A stretch of 64,000 bases of DNA, taken from Pannonibacter sp051860505. Its GTDB lineage: Bacteria > Pseudomonadota > Alphaproteobacteria > Rhizobiales > Stappiaceae. Below, piece by piece: positions 30,990-39,107 of the stretch. The position numbers and the translations under genes were made by a program. How positions within the stretch are numbered: the stretch's first letter is position 1; each line of letters begins with the position of its first letter. The stretch lies in contig NZ_JBHYDX010000004.1 of assembly GCF_051860505.1 (NCBI RefSeq), positions 1-64,000 on the forward strand. The letters are read 5' to 3'. The notes beneath the pieces were generated by a model. That model had not been told where the DNA came from. It was given only the letters and a program-made list of their open reading frames with translations, and made no database searches.

Positions 30990-32309
30990 TCAGGCCAGAA
31001 GGACGAGCCCGCGCTCGGCCCGGGTGATCGCGGTGTAGAGCCAGCGGCGCCGGTCGATCTCGCTGCGGCCGAGCCCGTCGTCCCAGACGATCACGTTCTC
31101 CCACTGCGAGCCCTGCGCCTTGTGCGCGGTGATCGCCCAGCCGAAGGTCGCCTCGGTCAGCAGGCGCTTCTCCTTGTAATCGCGGTCATGGCGCTTGTCG
31201 TCGTAGGCGACATGGTCCTCGAAATGCCCCTTGTAGATGCGCAGCCGGCCCGGACGCCCGTCCTGATAGGGCTCGCCGATGTGACGCCCGTCTTCGTCAT
31301 GGACGACGGCGGAGAAGTAGAGGCTGCCCTCGTCGACGATGTCCTCGAGCGTGACGAACATCCCGTTGATCAGCCCCAGATCGTTCTGGTTCTTCAGGCA
31401 GATGATCTTCTCGGCCGGCCCCGTGGGCAGCCAGGTCCCGCCGAGACCCGCAGCCGCGCGCATGGCGTTGTTGATCTGCAGCCGCGTGGCGTTCAGCCCA
31501 CAGATCAGCTGGCCGCCGCGCAGCGCCTGTTCCGGCGTGATGTCGCCCTTGCGGAGCTTCGCGACATGATCGTCGTAGACGCCGAAGCCGATGGGCCGGC
31601 CCTCGCGCGCCATGGTGGCGAGGCGGATGATCGCGCTCTCGGCCGCCTGGCGGTGGATCTCCGTCAGCATCACGTCCGGCTCGTCGCGGGTGAAGGCGCC
31701 TTCGCCCCGGATCGGCGGCAGCTGGCCGGGATCGCCGAGCACGAGGATCGGCTTGCCGAAGCTCATCAGATCGCGGGCCATCTCCTCGCCGACCATCGAC
31801 ACCTCGTCGAGCACGATGAGCCGGGCGTCGGCGGCGTCGCTCTGCGGGTTCAGGGCGAAGCGTGGGTGCTTCATCGCCGAGAGTCCCTGGCGCATCGCCT
31901 CGATCGTGGCATCGGCCGTGGTGCGCGCGAACCCGGTGAGGCGAAGCGCGTCGCGTTCGGCCAGCGCGATCTTCCTCGCGGCTTCCTCGATTTCCTCCTC
32001 GGTCGCCTCGATCACCGAGTAGATCAGGCTGTGGATGGTGCGCGCCGGCGTGCCCTTGCGGGTCAGCACCAGCGCGGCCTTGCCGGTGAAGGTGGCGGTC
32101 ACGACGCCGGGCACGCACCGGCCGTCCTTCGCGCTGCGGTGGGGCGAGAGGCCGAGTTCGTCGAGCGCGAACTTCAGCACGGTGCTCTTGCCGGACCCGG
32201 CATAGCCGAAGAGGCGGAACACCTGCTGCTGCTCGGTTCGGGTCTCGAACCACTCCTTGATCTCGCGGATCGCGGCGGCCTGCGTGGCGGATGGGGTGAA
32301 CTCGGTCAT
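30990..32309 (-). CDS. RecD-like SF1 DNA helicase
   Basis: A 439-residue superfamily 1B helicase. Walker A is LFGYAGSGKSTVLKFALDEL, Walker B LIVLDEVSMVGEEMARDLMS, motif III LVLGDPGQLPPIRGEGAF, and the C-terminal motif FGWAITAHKAQGSQWENVIV, then LYTAITRAERGL. It moves 5'-3' on DNA (family property) and should work with the primase protein next to it. Start 32309 (MTEFTPSATQAAAIREIKEW) overlaps the previous gene's stop by four bases. Confidence 0.93.
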   Translation of the reverse strand: MTEFTPSATQAAAIREIKEWFETRTEQQQVFRLFGYAGSGKSTVLKFALDELGLSPHRSAKDGRCVPGVVTATFTGKAALVLTRKGTPARTIHSLIYSVIEATEEEIEEAARKIALAERDALRLTGFARTTADATIEAMRQGLSAMKHPRFALNPQSDAADARLIVLDEVSMVGEEMARDLMSFGKPILVLGDPGQLPPIRGEGAFTRDEPDVMLTEIHRQAAESAIIRLATMAREGRPIGFGVYDDHVAKLRKGDITPEQALRGGQLICGLNATRLQINNAMRAAAGLGGTWLPTGPAEKIICLKNQNDLGLINGMFVTLEDIVDEGSLYFSAVVHDEDGRHIGEPYQDGRPGRLRIYKGHFEDHVAYDDKRHDRDYKEKRLLTEATFGWAITAHKAQGSQWENVIVWDDGLGRSEIDRRRWLYTAITRAERGLVLLA

Positions 32310-33055
32310 GGCTGGGGCATCTCCACTGCGTAATCCTTGACGATCCCGCCGCGGGTCGGATCGCCCACTTCGCACTGGCGGACAAAGACCCGGCGACCGT
32401 CCGCGAGCTGCCGCCAGTGACCGCGGCGGATGTGCCAGCGCGGGCTGGCGTGAATGCCGCCCTGCGGCGGCGTCGCTGCCTGCAGGCGCGCCGGATCGAT
32501 GGCGACCTGGCGCCAGACCCATCCGCGCACGCCCTCGCGGGACAGGCGGGAGCGTTTCGCGAGCGATACCTTGCGGTCGCGGATTTCAGGTGAGGCGCCG
32601 AGGATGGTCAGCGCGCGCCAGACGATGCCGGCGGCGACTTCGCCGTGACCGCGGACCGTCTCGTCGCTCCACTCGGCCGGGTTGCCCTCGATCTCCGCCT
32701 TGCCGTCCGGATGCATCCAGACCCGCACCAGGCAATCCGTCCAGCCGCGCGGCGCCCGCTTGCGCATGAGAAACGTGGCCTCGACGATGTCGCCGTCGGC
32801 GCGGGCGCAGACGATCAGCCCCGAGGGAGACGCGCGCTGCTCGCGCACCTCGAAGATCACGGACGGATGCGGCAGCCGAAGCGGACCGGTAAAGACCCGG
32901 GTCATCGCGCGGTCGACGATTTCGCCATCGAAGGCGGCCTGATCGTCGAAGAAGTAGATCGGCGCGAACTCTGCCGCTCCAAGCAGGTCGGAGCACCAGA
33001 ACCGGTCGCGATGCGCGCGCACGATCCGCTTGAGCTCGTAGGCGTCGGGGATCAT
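32306..33055 (-). CDS. Unknown phage replication-module protein, 249 residues
   Basis: A 249-residue protein with no family I recognise. It begins MIPDAYELKRIVRAHRDRFW and has a basic C-terminal third (RKVSLAKRSRLSREGVRGWV, then WHIRRGHWRQLADGRRVFVR). The His-rich and Arg-rich end could bind nucleic acid. It lies between the Cas4/RecB-like nuclease and the helicase and overlaps both by four bases, so it is a true member of the replication unit. Confidence 0.72.
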   Translation of the reverse strand: MIPDAYELKRIVRAHRDRFWCSDLLGAAEFAPIYFFDDQAAFDGEIVDRAMTRVFTGPLRLPHPSVIFEVREQRASPSGLIVCARADGDIVEATFLMRKRAPRGWTDCLVRVWMHPDGKAEIEGNPAEWSDETVRGHGEVAAGIVWRALTILGASPEIRDRKVSLAKRSRLSREGVRGWVWRQVAIDPARLQAATPPQGGIHASPRWHIRRGHWRQLADGRRVFVRQCEVGDPTRGGIVKDYAVEMPQP

Positions 33056-33849
33056 CGCCGCTCTCCCCAGCACCGTGTCGCCCAGGCGCAGGGCGCGTGC
33101 CACTTGCCGGCCGCCATCCCACCCCGGCACAGGACTGCGCTCGGCTCGGCCGCGGCGCGCGGCAGCCATTCCCCGGCCTCGGAGGCCCGCACCACGGCGA
33201 CGGCGCGATCCGACATCTCCTGCGCGAGACGCGCGTCGAAGGGCACGAGCTCGGCGTGCAATTCCATCGTGTCGCGGTTCAGCGCGGTGAAGAGCGCCGG
33301 GGCCGGCAGCTCCATGTAGGCCTGATAGAGGGCGATCTGCGCCGCATACACGGGTCGCGCGAGGCTGACGCCACGCTTGACCACGTCCTTCCAGCTGGCT
33401 GCGCCGAGCGCCTTGTTCTCCCAGAGCGCGGGATAGTCCATCGCGACTGGGCCGGAGATGAAACAGCCGTCGATGTGACCCTTGAAGCGGCCGCCGAGGG
33501 CCTCAAACCCGAACTGGCGTCCATCGGGTCGCTCGGTCCGCAGGTCGAACCCGGCGATCCGGAACCAGCCTGCGACGATGTCCTCGGCCCGGTGGCCCAC
33601 CTCGAATATGCGCAGCGTGCGCGGCGCGAACTCCTGGCCTTCGTCCTTGGGCACCGCGAGGAAGTCGTACTGGATCTGGCGCAGGCAGTCGCGGCCGAGA
33701 CCCGAGGAACTGACATAGGTGCGCGGACGCTCTGCGCGGTTGCGCGCGGACAGCGCCGTGTCGATGGCCGCGGAGACGGCTTCGGCGATGGGCGGGCGTG
33801 GCGCGCCGGCGCCGTAGAGGCAGCCCGAGCCATGGTTGAGGTCGATCAT
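33052..33849 (-). CDS. PD-(D/E)XK exonuclease, Cas4/RecB-like
   Basis: A 265-residue nuclease. The PD-(D/E)XK core is visible as GHIDG (D127), WENKAL (E144, K146) and a following QIALYQAYM (Q171...Y175), the RecB/Cas4 signature. Cysteines at 10, 55 and in the C-terminal CRGGM...CAW segment could ligate an iron-sulfur cluster, as in Cas4 (inference). In phages such nucleases process DNA ends for recombination. No CRISPR array or cas genes are in the window, so a CRISPR role is not supported. Confidence 0.85.
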   Translation of the reverse strand: MIDLNHGSGCLYGAGAPRPPIAEAVSAAIDTALSARNRAERPRTYVSSSGLGRDCLRQIQYDFLAVPKDEGQEFAPRTLRIFEVGHRAEDIVAGWFRIAGFDLRTERPDGRQFGFEALGGRFKGHIDGCFISGPVAMDYPALWENKALGAASWKDVVKRGVSLARPVYAAQIALYQAYMELPAPALFTALNRDTMELHAELVPFDARLAQEMSDRAVAVVRASEAGEWLPRAAAEPSAVLCRGGMAAGKWHAPCAWATRCWGERR

Positions 33850-34061
33850 CTCTCGCGCTCCCAGAACCCGCCGGCCTGCGCGATGCAGGTCAGCTTGTGG
33901 AACTGCGCGTCCGTCAGCCGGGCGCTCTCTCCGAACCGCGCGAGCTTCTCGCGGAGGCTGTCGCAGAACTCGATCTCGAAGTCGGTGACAGCGTTCTCGG
34001 TGGCCGTCTCGAGCAGAGGTTTCCAGCTGCAGGACGCGGTGTCTTCGTTCAGGTCGATCAT
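33846..34061 (-). CDS. Small phage protein with MIDLN leader, 71 residues
   Basis: A 71-residue acidic-helical protein (MIDLNEDTASCSWKPLLETA, then FEIEFCDSLREKLARFGESA). It overlaps the nuclease gene by four bases. Its first five residues and upstream sequence are shared with the primase and nuclease genes. Function unknown. The open frame upstream is a shadow of the neighbouring gene. Confidence 0.6.
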   Translation of the reverse strand: MIDLNEDTASCSWKPLLETATENAVTDFEIEFCDSLREKLARFGESARLTDAQFHKLTCIAQAGGFWERER

Positions 34062-34072
34062 CGCGCGCCCCC

Positions 34073-34483
34073 TCAGAACGGAATGGGGTCGTCGAGGGCC
34101 GTGCCGGTGCGCTCCTTGCGCGCGGCCTGGTCCTGCATGCTGTCGATGTAGCCGGTGACGGCCGCCTCGATCAGGCGGTCGATGTCCTCGGCGCTGCGGT
34201 GGAAGAAGGGCTCCATGAGCCCGAGGTCGGTGAGCGCTTCGGCGAAGAGCGTCCGCGCATCGCGGATCGCACGGGCCTCGCGCGCAGTCTTGTCGATCAT
34301 GCCGTTGTTCCTTTGGGCAATGGCGCTGCCCACGTCCTGACAGCGGCGCGAGCAGAAACGGTGGTAAGGGTGGAGACCCCATCGGAGTCCGTGGCAGTAT
34401 CCGAAGCCGCGCGCCTCGCGTGCGCAGACCGCGCAGAGCGCTACCCGAGAAAGAAGGTCGCGATCGGGTCCTCGGGCGGCCAA
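34073..34483 (-). CDS. DUF6511-like zinc-ribbon phage protein; start uncertain
   Basis: The coding part begins near 34450 with a zinc-ribbon (LCAVCAREARGFGYCHGLRW, then RFCSRRCQD) and ends with a helical domain (EALTDLGLMEPFFHRSAEDI, DRLIEAAVTGYIDSM). This fits DUF6511 proteins of alphaproteobacterial phages. No ATG occurs at the expected place. TTG at 34483, with AGAGGG upstream, gives a 136-residue product and overlaps the previous gene by about 40 bases. An ATG at 34300 would lose the zinc-ribbon. The family call is moderately sure; the start is not. Confidence 0.6.
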   Translation of the reverse strand: MAARGPDRDLLSRVALCAVCAREARGFGYCHGLRWGLHPYHRFCSRRCQDVGSAIAQRNNGMIDKTAREARAIRDARTLFAEALTDLGLMEPFFHRSAEDIDRLIEAAVTGYIDSMQDQAARKERTGTALDDPIPF

Positions 34484-34758
34484 CCCGCCCTCTGGAGCTT
34501 TTCGGACTGGAGCACGATCCAGCGCGAGATCGCGTTGCTGGCCATGGCTTCGAGGTCGCCGAGGCCGAGGCTTGCGATGGGGGCGTGCAGTCTTCCTCGG
34601 GCCTCGAGCCATCGTCCGATCTCCAGCGCCGCCTCGCGCGTCACATGCGCCTGCCATTCATCCGGGTTCATCGGCCCGGCAGGATCGCGCCGGGCCTCGG
34701 GCGGGGGCGAAGGCCGTTCGGACCTCCGCCGCCGTGCTGCCGACCGCACCTCAGCCAT
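34441..34758 (-). CDS. Small phage protein, 105 residues
   Basis: A 105-residue protein with a basic, proline-rich N-terminus (MAEVRSAARRRRSERPSPPP) and a conserved-looking helical C-terminus (MNPDEWQAHVTREAALEIGR, then AMASNAISRWIVLQSEKLQR). ATG 34758 overlaps the stop of the upstream gene by eight bases. A shorter form from M30 at 34671 is possible, because the first 29 residues look like linker. Function unknown. Confidence 0.6.
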   Translation of the reverse strand: MAEVRSAARRRRSERPSPPPEARRDPAGPMNPDEWQAHVTREAALEIGRWLEARGRLHAPIASLGLGDLEAMASNAISRWIVLQSEKLQRAGWPPEDPIATFFLG

Positions 34759-35527
34759 TGAGCCAGGCGGGCATGCCGGTTGCCGTCGCTCCGCCCGGCG
34801 CGGACGGCGGGGACGCCGGCGGCTGCTGGGCGGGCGGTTGCTGCGGGGGCTGCTGCGGCGCTGGCTCCTGCGTGCCCCAGGCGGGAGCCGCAGACGGCGC
34901 TTGCGGTTGCGCCCCCCATGCCGGCGTGGGCGCCTGCCAGCCCGGCGCCGGCGCGCTCGCGGCCTTGCGCGGCGGGGCATTGACGGGCTCCGGGGGCACG
35001 GTTTCGCCGAGCATGATCGCGGCATGCTGCGGCTCGTCGGGCAGAACGACGTTCGCGATCCGGTTCTGGTCGCGGTATTGGGGGTTGGAGGCGGGCTCCA
35101 CCATGATCCTGGCGGCGAAGACGATGCCGTCGAGATGCTTGAGCCCGGGCAGCACGCGTTTTGCCTTGGCGTCGGGGCTCTCGTCCCTGGGATCGAGCCC
35201 GAGAGCGCTGTCGACCATCGCCCGAAAGGTGGATTTCGAGATCTTCCAGCCGATCGACTGGCCCTTCTCGTCGACCTTGCCTCCCGCGACGGTGAAGCTC
35301 TGCCAGAACTTCCGCCGGGCATGCGGCCCCTCGAGGATGGTGAACTCGCAGTCCAGCATCTTCGCGTCGCTCGACTGCGAGGCCTTCAGGAGCTTCGCGT
35401 CCATCGGGGTCGCGCCGTCTACGCCGCCGGGGCGCACGGTCAGGCGGACCTTGGCGAAGGTGCCGTCGGGGATCAGCTCGCCGATGGGGGCCATCTGCGG
35501 CTGGGCGTCGTTGAGATCGTAGCTCAT
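34751..35527 (-). CDS. DUF669-like / single-strand-binding candidate phage protein
   Basis: A 258-residue protein. Residues 1-165 form a compact domain (MSYDLNDAQPQMAPIGELIP, FWQSFTVAGGKVDEKGQSIG, NRIANVVLPDEP) like phage proteins that lie beside Sak4-type ATPases and probably bind single-stranded DNA. Residues 170-250 are a proline, alanine and glutamine-rich low-complexity linker (PQQPPQQPPAQQPPASPP). The tip PAWLNG is hydrophobic rather than the acidic tip of bacterial SSB. Role inferred from context. Confidence 0.68.
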   Translation of the reverse strand: MSYDLNDAQPQMAPIGELIPDGTFAKVRLTVRPGGVDGATPMDAKLLKASQSSDAKMLDCEFTILEGPHARRKFWQSFTVAGGKVDEKGQSIGWKISKSTFRAMVDSALGLDPRDESPDAKAKRVLPGLKHLDGIVFAARIMVEPASNPQYRDQNRIANVVLPDEPQHAAIMLGETVPPEPVNAPPRKAASAPAPGWQAPTPAWGAQPQAPSAAPAWGTQEPAPQQPPQQPPAQQPPASPPSAPGGATATGMPAWLNG

Positions 35528-35549
35528 GGGTCTGTCCTTTGCGTCTGGA

Positions 35550-36407
35550 TCAGGAGTGGGTGGCGGTGTGGGCGGGTGCGCGGCCGTCGATCTTCGCGAT
35601 CAGCGCGCCGAGATCGGGCGCCTCGGTCACATCGAGCCGGCCGGAGCGGTCCTTGGCGGGAAGGCCCCAGGGGTTGCCGGAGCGGCAGACGAGCCGGCGC
35701 TCGGCGGAGGTCTCGTCGAGGGTCCATTCGCCCTTGGCGTCGCGGCCGAAGAGCTGCATGGAGACGACCTGATCGACGATGCCCGGCAACTCGCGCCCGG
35801 CCTTCGTCCCCTCCATCTGCGGCTGCCAGGTCGTCGTGCCGAACTCGTCGGTGACCTTCTCGAGCACGCCGACGAAGATCACCGTCTTGCCGCGGGCGTG
35901 CTGCAGATGCTTCAGCGCCTGGATCACCTCGCGCCCCAGGAGCCCGTAAGCGCCGCGGACATCGGGCTTGCCGGTCCGCTCGGAGAAGGCCTCGGGCTGC
36001 TGGCGGGCATAGGCCATGGCCTGCCGCGTCAGGTCGGTGATCGAGTCGACGAAGACGACCCGCTTCCGGGCGAGGAAGTCCTCGATGCCGGTGCCGAGAT
36101 ACTGCTGCTGCAGCCAGGCGTGATACTCGGCGCCGTACCAGGACTTCGGATGCTGGGCCGGATCGTGCCCGCCGATCAGTACGGCGAGGTCGCGGAAATC
36201 GGTGAAGCTGCGCACCGGGATCGAGTCACCGCGCCAGTCCTGCACCGACTTCATGCCGGCCTCGAGGTCGAGGCAGACGGTGTCCTCGGCGGGCAGCGTC
36301 TTCAGGAGCGTCGTCTTGCCGACGCCGGGCGGGCCGAAGATGGCGAGGGACGTCTTGTTCTCGGCGGCCGAAAGCCGTTCGTCGGCGGTGATGATGCGGA
36401 AGGCCAT
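35550..36407 (-). CDS. Sak4-like RecA-fold ATPase (AAA_24, phage recombinase)
   Basis: A 285-residue ATPase with Walker A FGPPGVGKTTLLKTLPAEDT and Walker B VVFVDSITDLTRQAM. This plan is that of AAA_24/Sak4 phage ATPases, related to RAD51 and found beside single-strand-binding proteins. It would promote strand annealing in phage recombination. The block KTVIFVGVLEKVTDEFGTTT and the C-terminal segment are typical. It lies 22 bases upstream of the DUF669-like gene. Confidence 0.85.
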   Translation of the reverse strand: MAFRIITADERLSAAENKTSLAIFGPPGVGKTTLLKTLPAEDTVCLDLEAGMKSVQDWRGDSIPVRSFTDFRDLAVLIGGHDPAQHPKSWYGAEYHAWLQQQYLGTGIEDFLARKRVVFVDSITDLTRQAMAYARQQPEAFSERTGKPDVRGAYGLLGREVIQALKHLQHARGKTVIFVGVLEKVTDEFGTTTWQPQMEGTKAGRELPGIVDQVVSMQLFGRDAKGEWTLDETSAERRLVCRSGNPWGLPAKDRSGRLDVTEAPDLGALIAKIDGRAPAHTATHS

Positions 36408-36511
36408 GGGGTTCTCCGGGAGTTGCGTTCAGGGTGCGCGGCGGCGGGGGTGACCGGGTGCCGAAGGGGAACCTGCCCGGCGTTGCCGACCGGGCGTCCC
36501 GCCGCCGCGCG

Positions 36512-37030
36512 TCACCGGTCTCGAGCCTCGAGCCGGAAGACGGGTTTGCCGGTGGTCTCGCTCCGCGCGTCCGCGAAACCCTCGCGCATCGCCGCCGGCC
36601 AGGCGCCGTAGCGCCGCTCGTGCACGCGATAGGCGATCTCGAGATACTCGGTCGGGTCGTCGCCGGCGGCGCGGATGCGTTCGACCATCGCCGCCAGCCG
36701 GTTCTGGTCCCACGTGACCTTCTTCGGCAGGTCCGCGACGATCACGACGCCTTCGTCCTCGACCCGCACGGTGCCGCTGGTCTTGCCCTGCGCAGCCCGT
36801 TCCGCCGCGGCGGCGGCCTCGTAGCGCTGCGCAATTCCTGCCTCGAGCCGGTCCCGCAGCCGCTTCACTCGGGCGGTCTCGGCGAGCGCCATCGTCTGCA
36901 GATCCAGCAGCATCTCGGGCGGCAGCGCCGCGATATCGCCGACGGCGAACCCTTCGAGATCGTCGAAACGGGGGGCGTTGTCGGGGTGCGGCATGGCGGG
37001 AACTCCGATGGAGGGAAACGGAACGGCCAT
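36512..37030 (-). CDS. Phage protein of unknown function, 172 residues
   Basis: A 172-residue protein: a short N-terminus, an alanine-rich helix (DRLEAGIAQRYEAAAAAERA) that looks like a coiled coil, and a C-terminal part (KKVTWDQNRLAAMVERIRAA) typical of small proteins next to phage recombinases. ATG 37030 overlaps the preceding stop (TGATG). M13 at 36994 could be the start. No enzymatic motif is visible. Confidence 0.65.
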   Translation of the reverse strand: MAVPFPSIGVPAMPHPDNAPRFDDLEGFAVGDIAALPPEMLLDLQTMALAETARVKRLRDRLEAGIAQRYEAAAAAERAAQGKTSGTVRVEDEGVVIVADLPKKVTWDQNRLAAMVERIRAAGDDPTEYLEIAYRVHERRYGAWPAAMREGFADARSETTGKPVFRLEARDR

Positions 37031-37386
37031 CAGGCGGCCTCGGCGTCTTCGATGAGGCGGGCGAGCGGCACCGGCGTGCGGCGCGGTTTGGTCCGCGCGA
37101 TGGCGAGATAGGCGAAGCGGTCCAGACCGAGCCGCACCTGGACGAGGTGGACGAGGCCAGCCTCGAAGGCCCGGTGCGCGGCGCCGGCCAGCGCGGCCAG
37201 CCCGCGGCGGTCCGGTTCCGGCAGCGTCGAGATCACGGCCGTCGTGTCGATCCCGAGGAACCCGCGGTGGTACTCCAGCCGGTCGCCGGGCATCGCCTGT
37301 CCGATCCAGGCGCAGAACTCGATGTCGGTGAGCGGCCGGGGCCGCGCCGGGGTGAAAACTGTTGGGGGCATGACGAGCATCTCCAT
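37030..37386 (-). CDS. Phage protein of unknown function, 118 residues
   Basis: A 118-residue protein (MEMLVMPPTVFTPARPRPLT, then DIEFCAWIGQAMPGDRLEYH and the C-terminal RFAYLAIARTKPRRTPVPLA). Homologue-like small proteins occur in alphaproteobacterial prophage replication modules. M6 at 37371 is an alternative start. Function unknown. Confidence 0.6.
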   Translation of the reverse strand: MEMLVMPPTVFTPARPRPLTDIEFCAWIGQAMPGDRLEYHRGFLGIDTTAVISTLPEPDRRGLAALAGAAHRAFEAGLVHLVQVRLGLDRFAYLAIARTKPRRTPVPLARLIEDAEAA

Positions 37387-37399
37387 GTCCTCCCTCTAC

Positions 37400-37993
37400 T
37401 CACGCGGCTTCCGAACCGTCCCACCGCCCCCCGAGCCCGCGCATGGCGAGTTCGAGCCGGAGGCGTGCGAGGCGGCGGTAGAGGGCGGAGCGGGAGATGC
37501 CGTCGCGGCCGATCAGATCGGCGACGGCGCAGGTGCCGAGAGCCGCGCAGAGCCCGCGGACATCCTCCGGCAGGTCGGCGAGCGCCCGGGCAAGATCGTG
37601 GCGGGTCTCCACGTCCGCCGCGGCGCAACGATCCTGGCCATGCCAGGCGGCCAGCCCGTCCGTCTCCGCCAGCAGGCAGCCCAGCGGCTCGGCGCTGCCG
37701 GCGCCGGGCGCGTCAAGCGACAGCATGGTGCCACCTTGTGCCCGGTGCTGGCGATGATGCCGGATCGCAATGCGCGAGCACTGGTTGCGCAGGACAATGT
37801 TTGCGAATGCGCCGATGGTGCCGCGGCGCTTGTCGAAGCCCGGCAGGCGACAGATCAGGTCGACCAGGAGATCCTGACGCAGGTCATCAAGATCGGCGGC
37901 AGGCAGCCTCAGCTTGCGCTGCAGGCGACGCGCGGCAAGGTCGGCTTCGTGGATCAGCGTGGCGAGATCAGAGCGAGAAATCCGGGCAGGCAT
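37400..37993 (-). CDS. Sigma-70-like factor encoded by the prophage
   Basis: A 197-residue protein with a sigma region 2-like part (LDDLRQDLLVDLICRLPGFD, KRRGTIGAFANIVLRNQCSR) and a C-terminal region 4-like helix-turn-helix (VADLIGRDGISRSALYRRLA). This is the build of small ECF-like sigma factors. It is first in the replication unit and may direct RNA polymerase to phage promoters. Region 2 looks divergent from host sigma factors. No anti-sigma gene is adjacent. Start 37993 (MPARISRSDLATLIHEADLA). Confidence 0.65.
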   Translation of the reverse strand: MPARISRSDLATLIHEADLAARRLQRKLRLPAADLDDLRQDLLVDLICRLPGFDKRRGTIGAFANIVLRNQCSRIAIRHHRQHRAQGGTMLSLDAPGAGSAEPLGCLLAETDGLAAWHGQDRCAAADVETRHDLARALADLPEDVRGLCAALGTCAVADLIGRDGISRSALYRRLARLRLELAMRGLGGRWDGSEAA

Positions 37994-38111
37994 GGTGTTT
38001 GATCCTGGTCGTTCGTGTTGACGACCTGACCTTGCAACATGCTGAAATCGCTTATCTCTCGAACTCCTTCCGATTTCCTCCCGAAATCCTCCCGGCTGAT
38101 GGAAGCGAGAT

Positions 38112-39107
38112 CTACCCGACGAGTGCGATCTCGTCCGGTTCCATCCGGAGCCGCGCCCCAACCCTCGATTTTCGCTCGATAAAGCCGTTGTCTGGCACTG
38201 CGGTCAGGCCAGAGTGTTTGCGAAACGCATCGCGCAATCGATGGACACAGCGGTCCACCTGTTCGGGATTGCTGTCCCGCTTGGTTCCGTCCCGGAGTGT
38301 GGCTGCAATCGCATCGCTTCTGACCCAGCCTTGGCCGACAAGTGCCTCTTCCGCAAACAAGCAAAGCACCCCGAAATCGCGTGGCTCGATGGCAAGCTCG
38401 ACGCCATCAAAGACCACCCGTTGTCCGATACGGTCGATCTGCAAGCGGGCGTCCTGCGCGTGTGGTCCCGTGGGCACGCGGATCCGGCCGAGATCGAGCG
38501 CGAAGGGACGATCCGGATCCTCGCGCAGCAGATCCTCGGCGTGGGCTATCGTCATGCAGAGACCGTCGAGCTGGCGTGCGACCGCAGTCGGCAATTCGCA
38601 CTTTCCAAGGCTGACCAGGATGACCGGTGTTCCTCCATCGATGGCGCCGCGAACATGATCCACGATTTCCTGTGCCGTCTCCTCGCGCAGGCGCCGGACC
38701 AGGCAGACCTCGGCACTGCGCTCTTGGCGCTTCTGCTGGCCAAGCCGCCAGACCCTTGCGGACAGCGCTGAGGGGCCCGGTCCTTTCAGCGCCGAGTGAT
38801 CGCGCAAGGCCCGGCACAGCGCTGTCATGTTCAGGTCGAAAGACTGGACCTCGAGCGCGTCCGGACGGCGCTCGCATTCGCCGGTGATGAGGTCAACGAC
38901 AACCATTGTCTCGCCATCCACCTGAAACAGCGAGGTGCCGTCATCGTTCAGGTCTTCACGTTCCAGAAGGATCCCGAGCCTTTGGAGGGAGCGGACAAGG
39001 TGCGGATCGTAAGGGGCGAGATCCACAGCACTGATGCTGCGGATCGGATGCCGATCACTCTGCCGCAGCAGCAGCCTGACCAGTCCAGCGGCGCTTTCGA
39101 ATGCCAT
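38112..39107 (-). CDS. Unknown protein with C-terminal winged-helix-like domain
   Basis: A 331-residue protein with no named family. The N-terminal 200 residues (MAFESAAGLVRLLLRQSDRH, TLSR-free) contain an acidic helix and DGGTPVILVSLGKCELPTAV; the C-terminal 110 residues resemble an OmpR-type winged helix (GWVRSDAIAATLRDG, RDSNPEQVDRCVHRLRDAFR). It overlaps the preceding gene by 53 bases, so the two are made together. A regulatory or defence role is possible; no catalytic motif was found. Confidence 0.58.
   Translation of the reverse strand: MAFESAAGLVRLLLRQSDRHPIRSISAVDLAPYDPHLVRSLQRLGILLEREDLNDDGTSLFQVDGETMVVVDLITGECERRPDALEVQSFDLNMTALCRALRDHSALKGPGPSALSARVWRLGQQKRQERSAEVCLVRRLREETAQEIVDHVRGAIDGGTPVILVSLGKCELPTAVARQLDGLCMTIAHAEDLLREDPDRPFALDLGRIRVPTGPHAQDARLQIDRIGQRVVFDGVELAIEPRDFGVLCLFAEEALVGQGWVRSDAIAATLRDGTKRDSNPEQVDRCVHRLRDAFRKHSGLTAVPDNGFIERKSRVGARLRMEPDEIALVG

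Noticed and set aside
28336..31038. A 900-residue plus-strand frame opposite the primase gene
   Set aside because: Antisense shadow of the VirE/primase gene, whose motifs are clear on the minus strand.
33052..33849. Cas4-like nuclease as a sign of a CRISPR-Cas system
   Set aside because: No CRISPR array and no other cas genes are in the window; the context is a phage recombination module.
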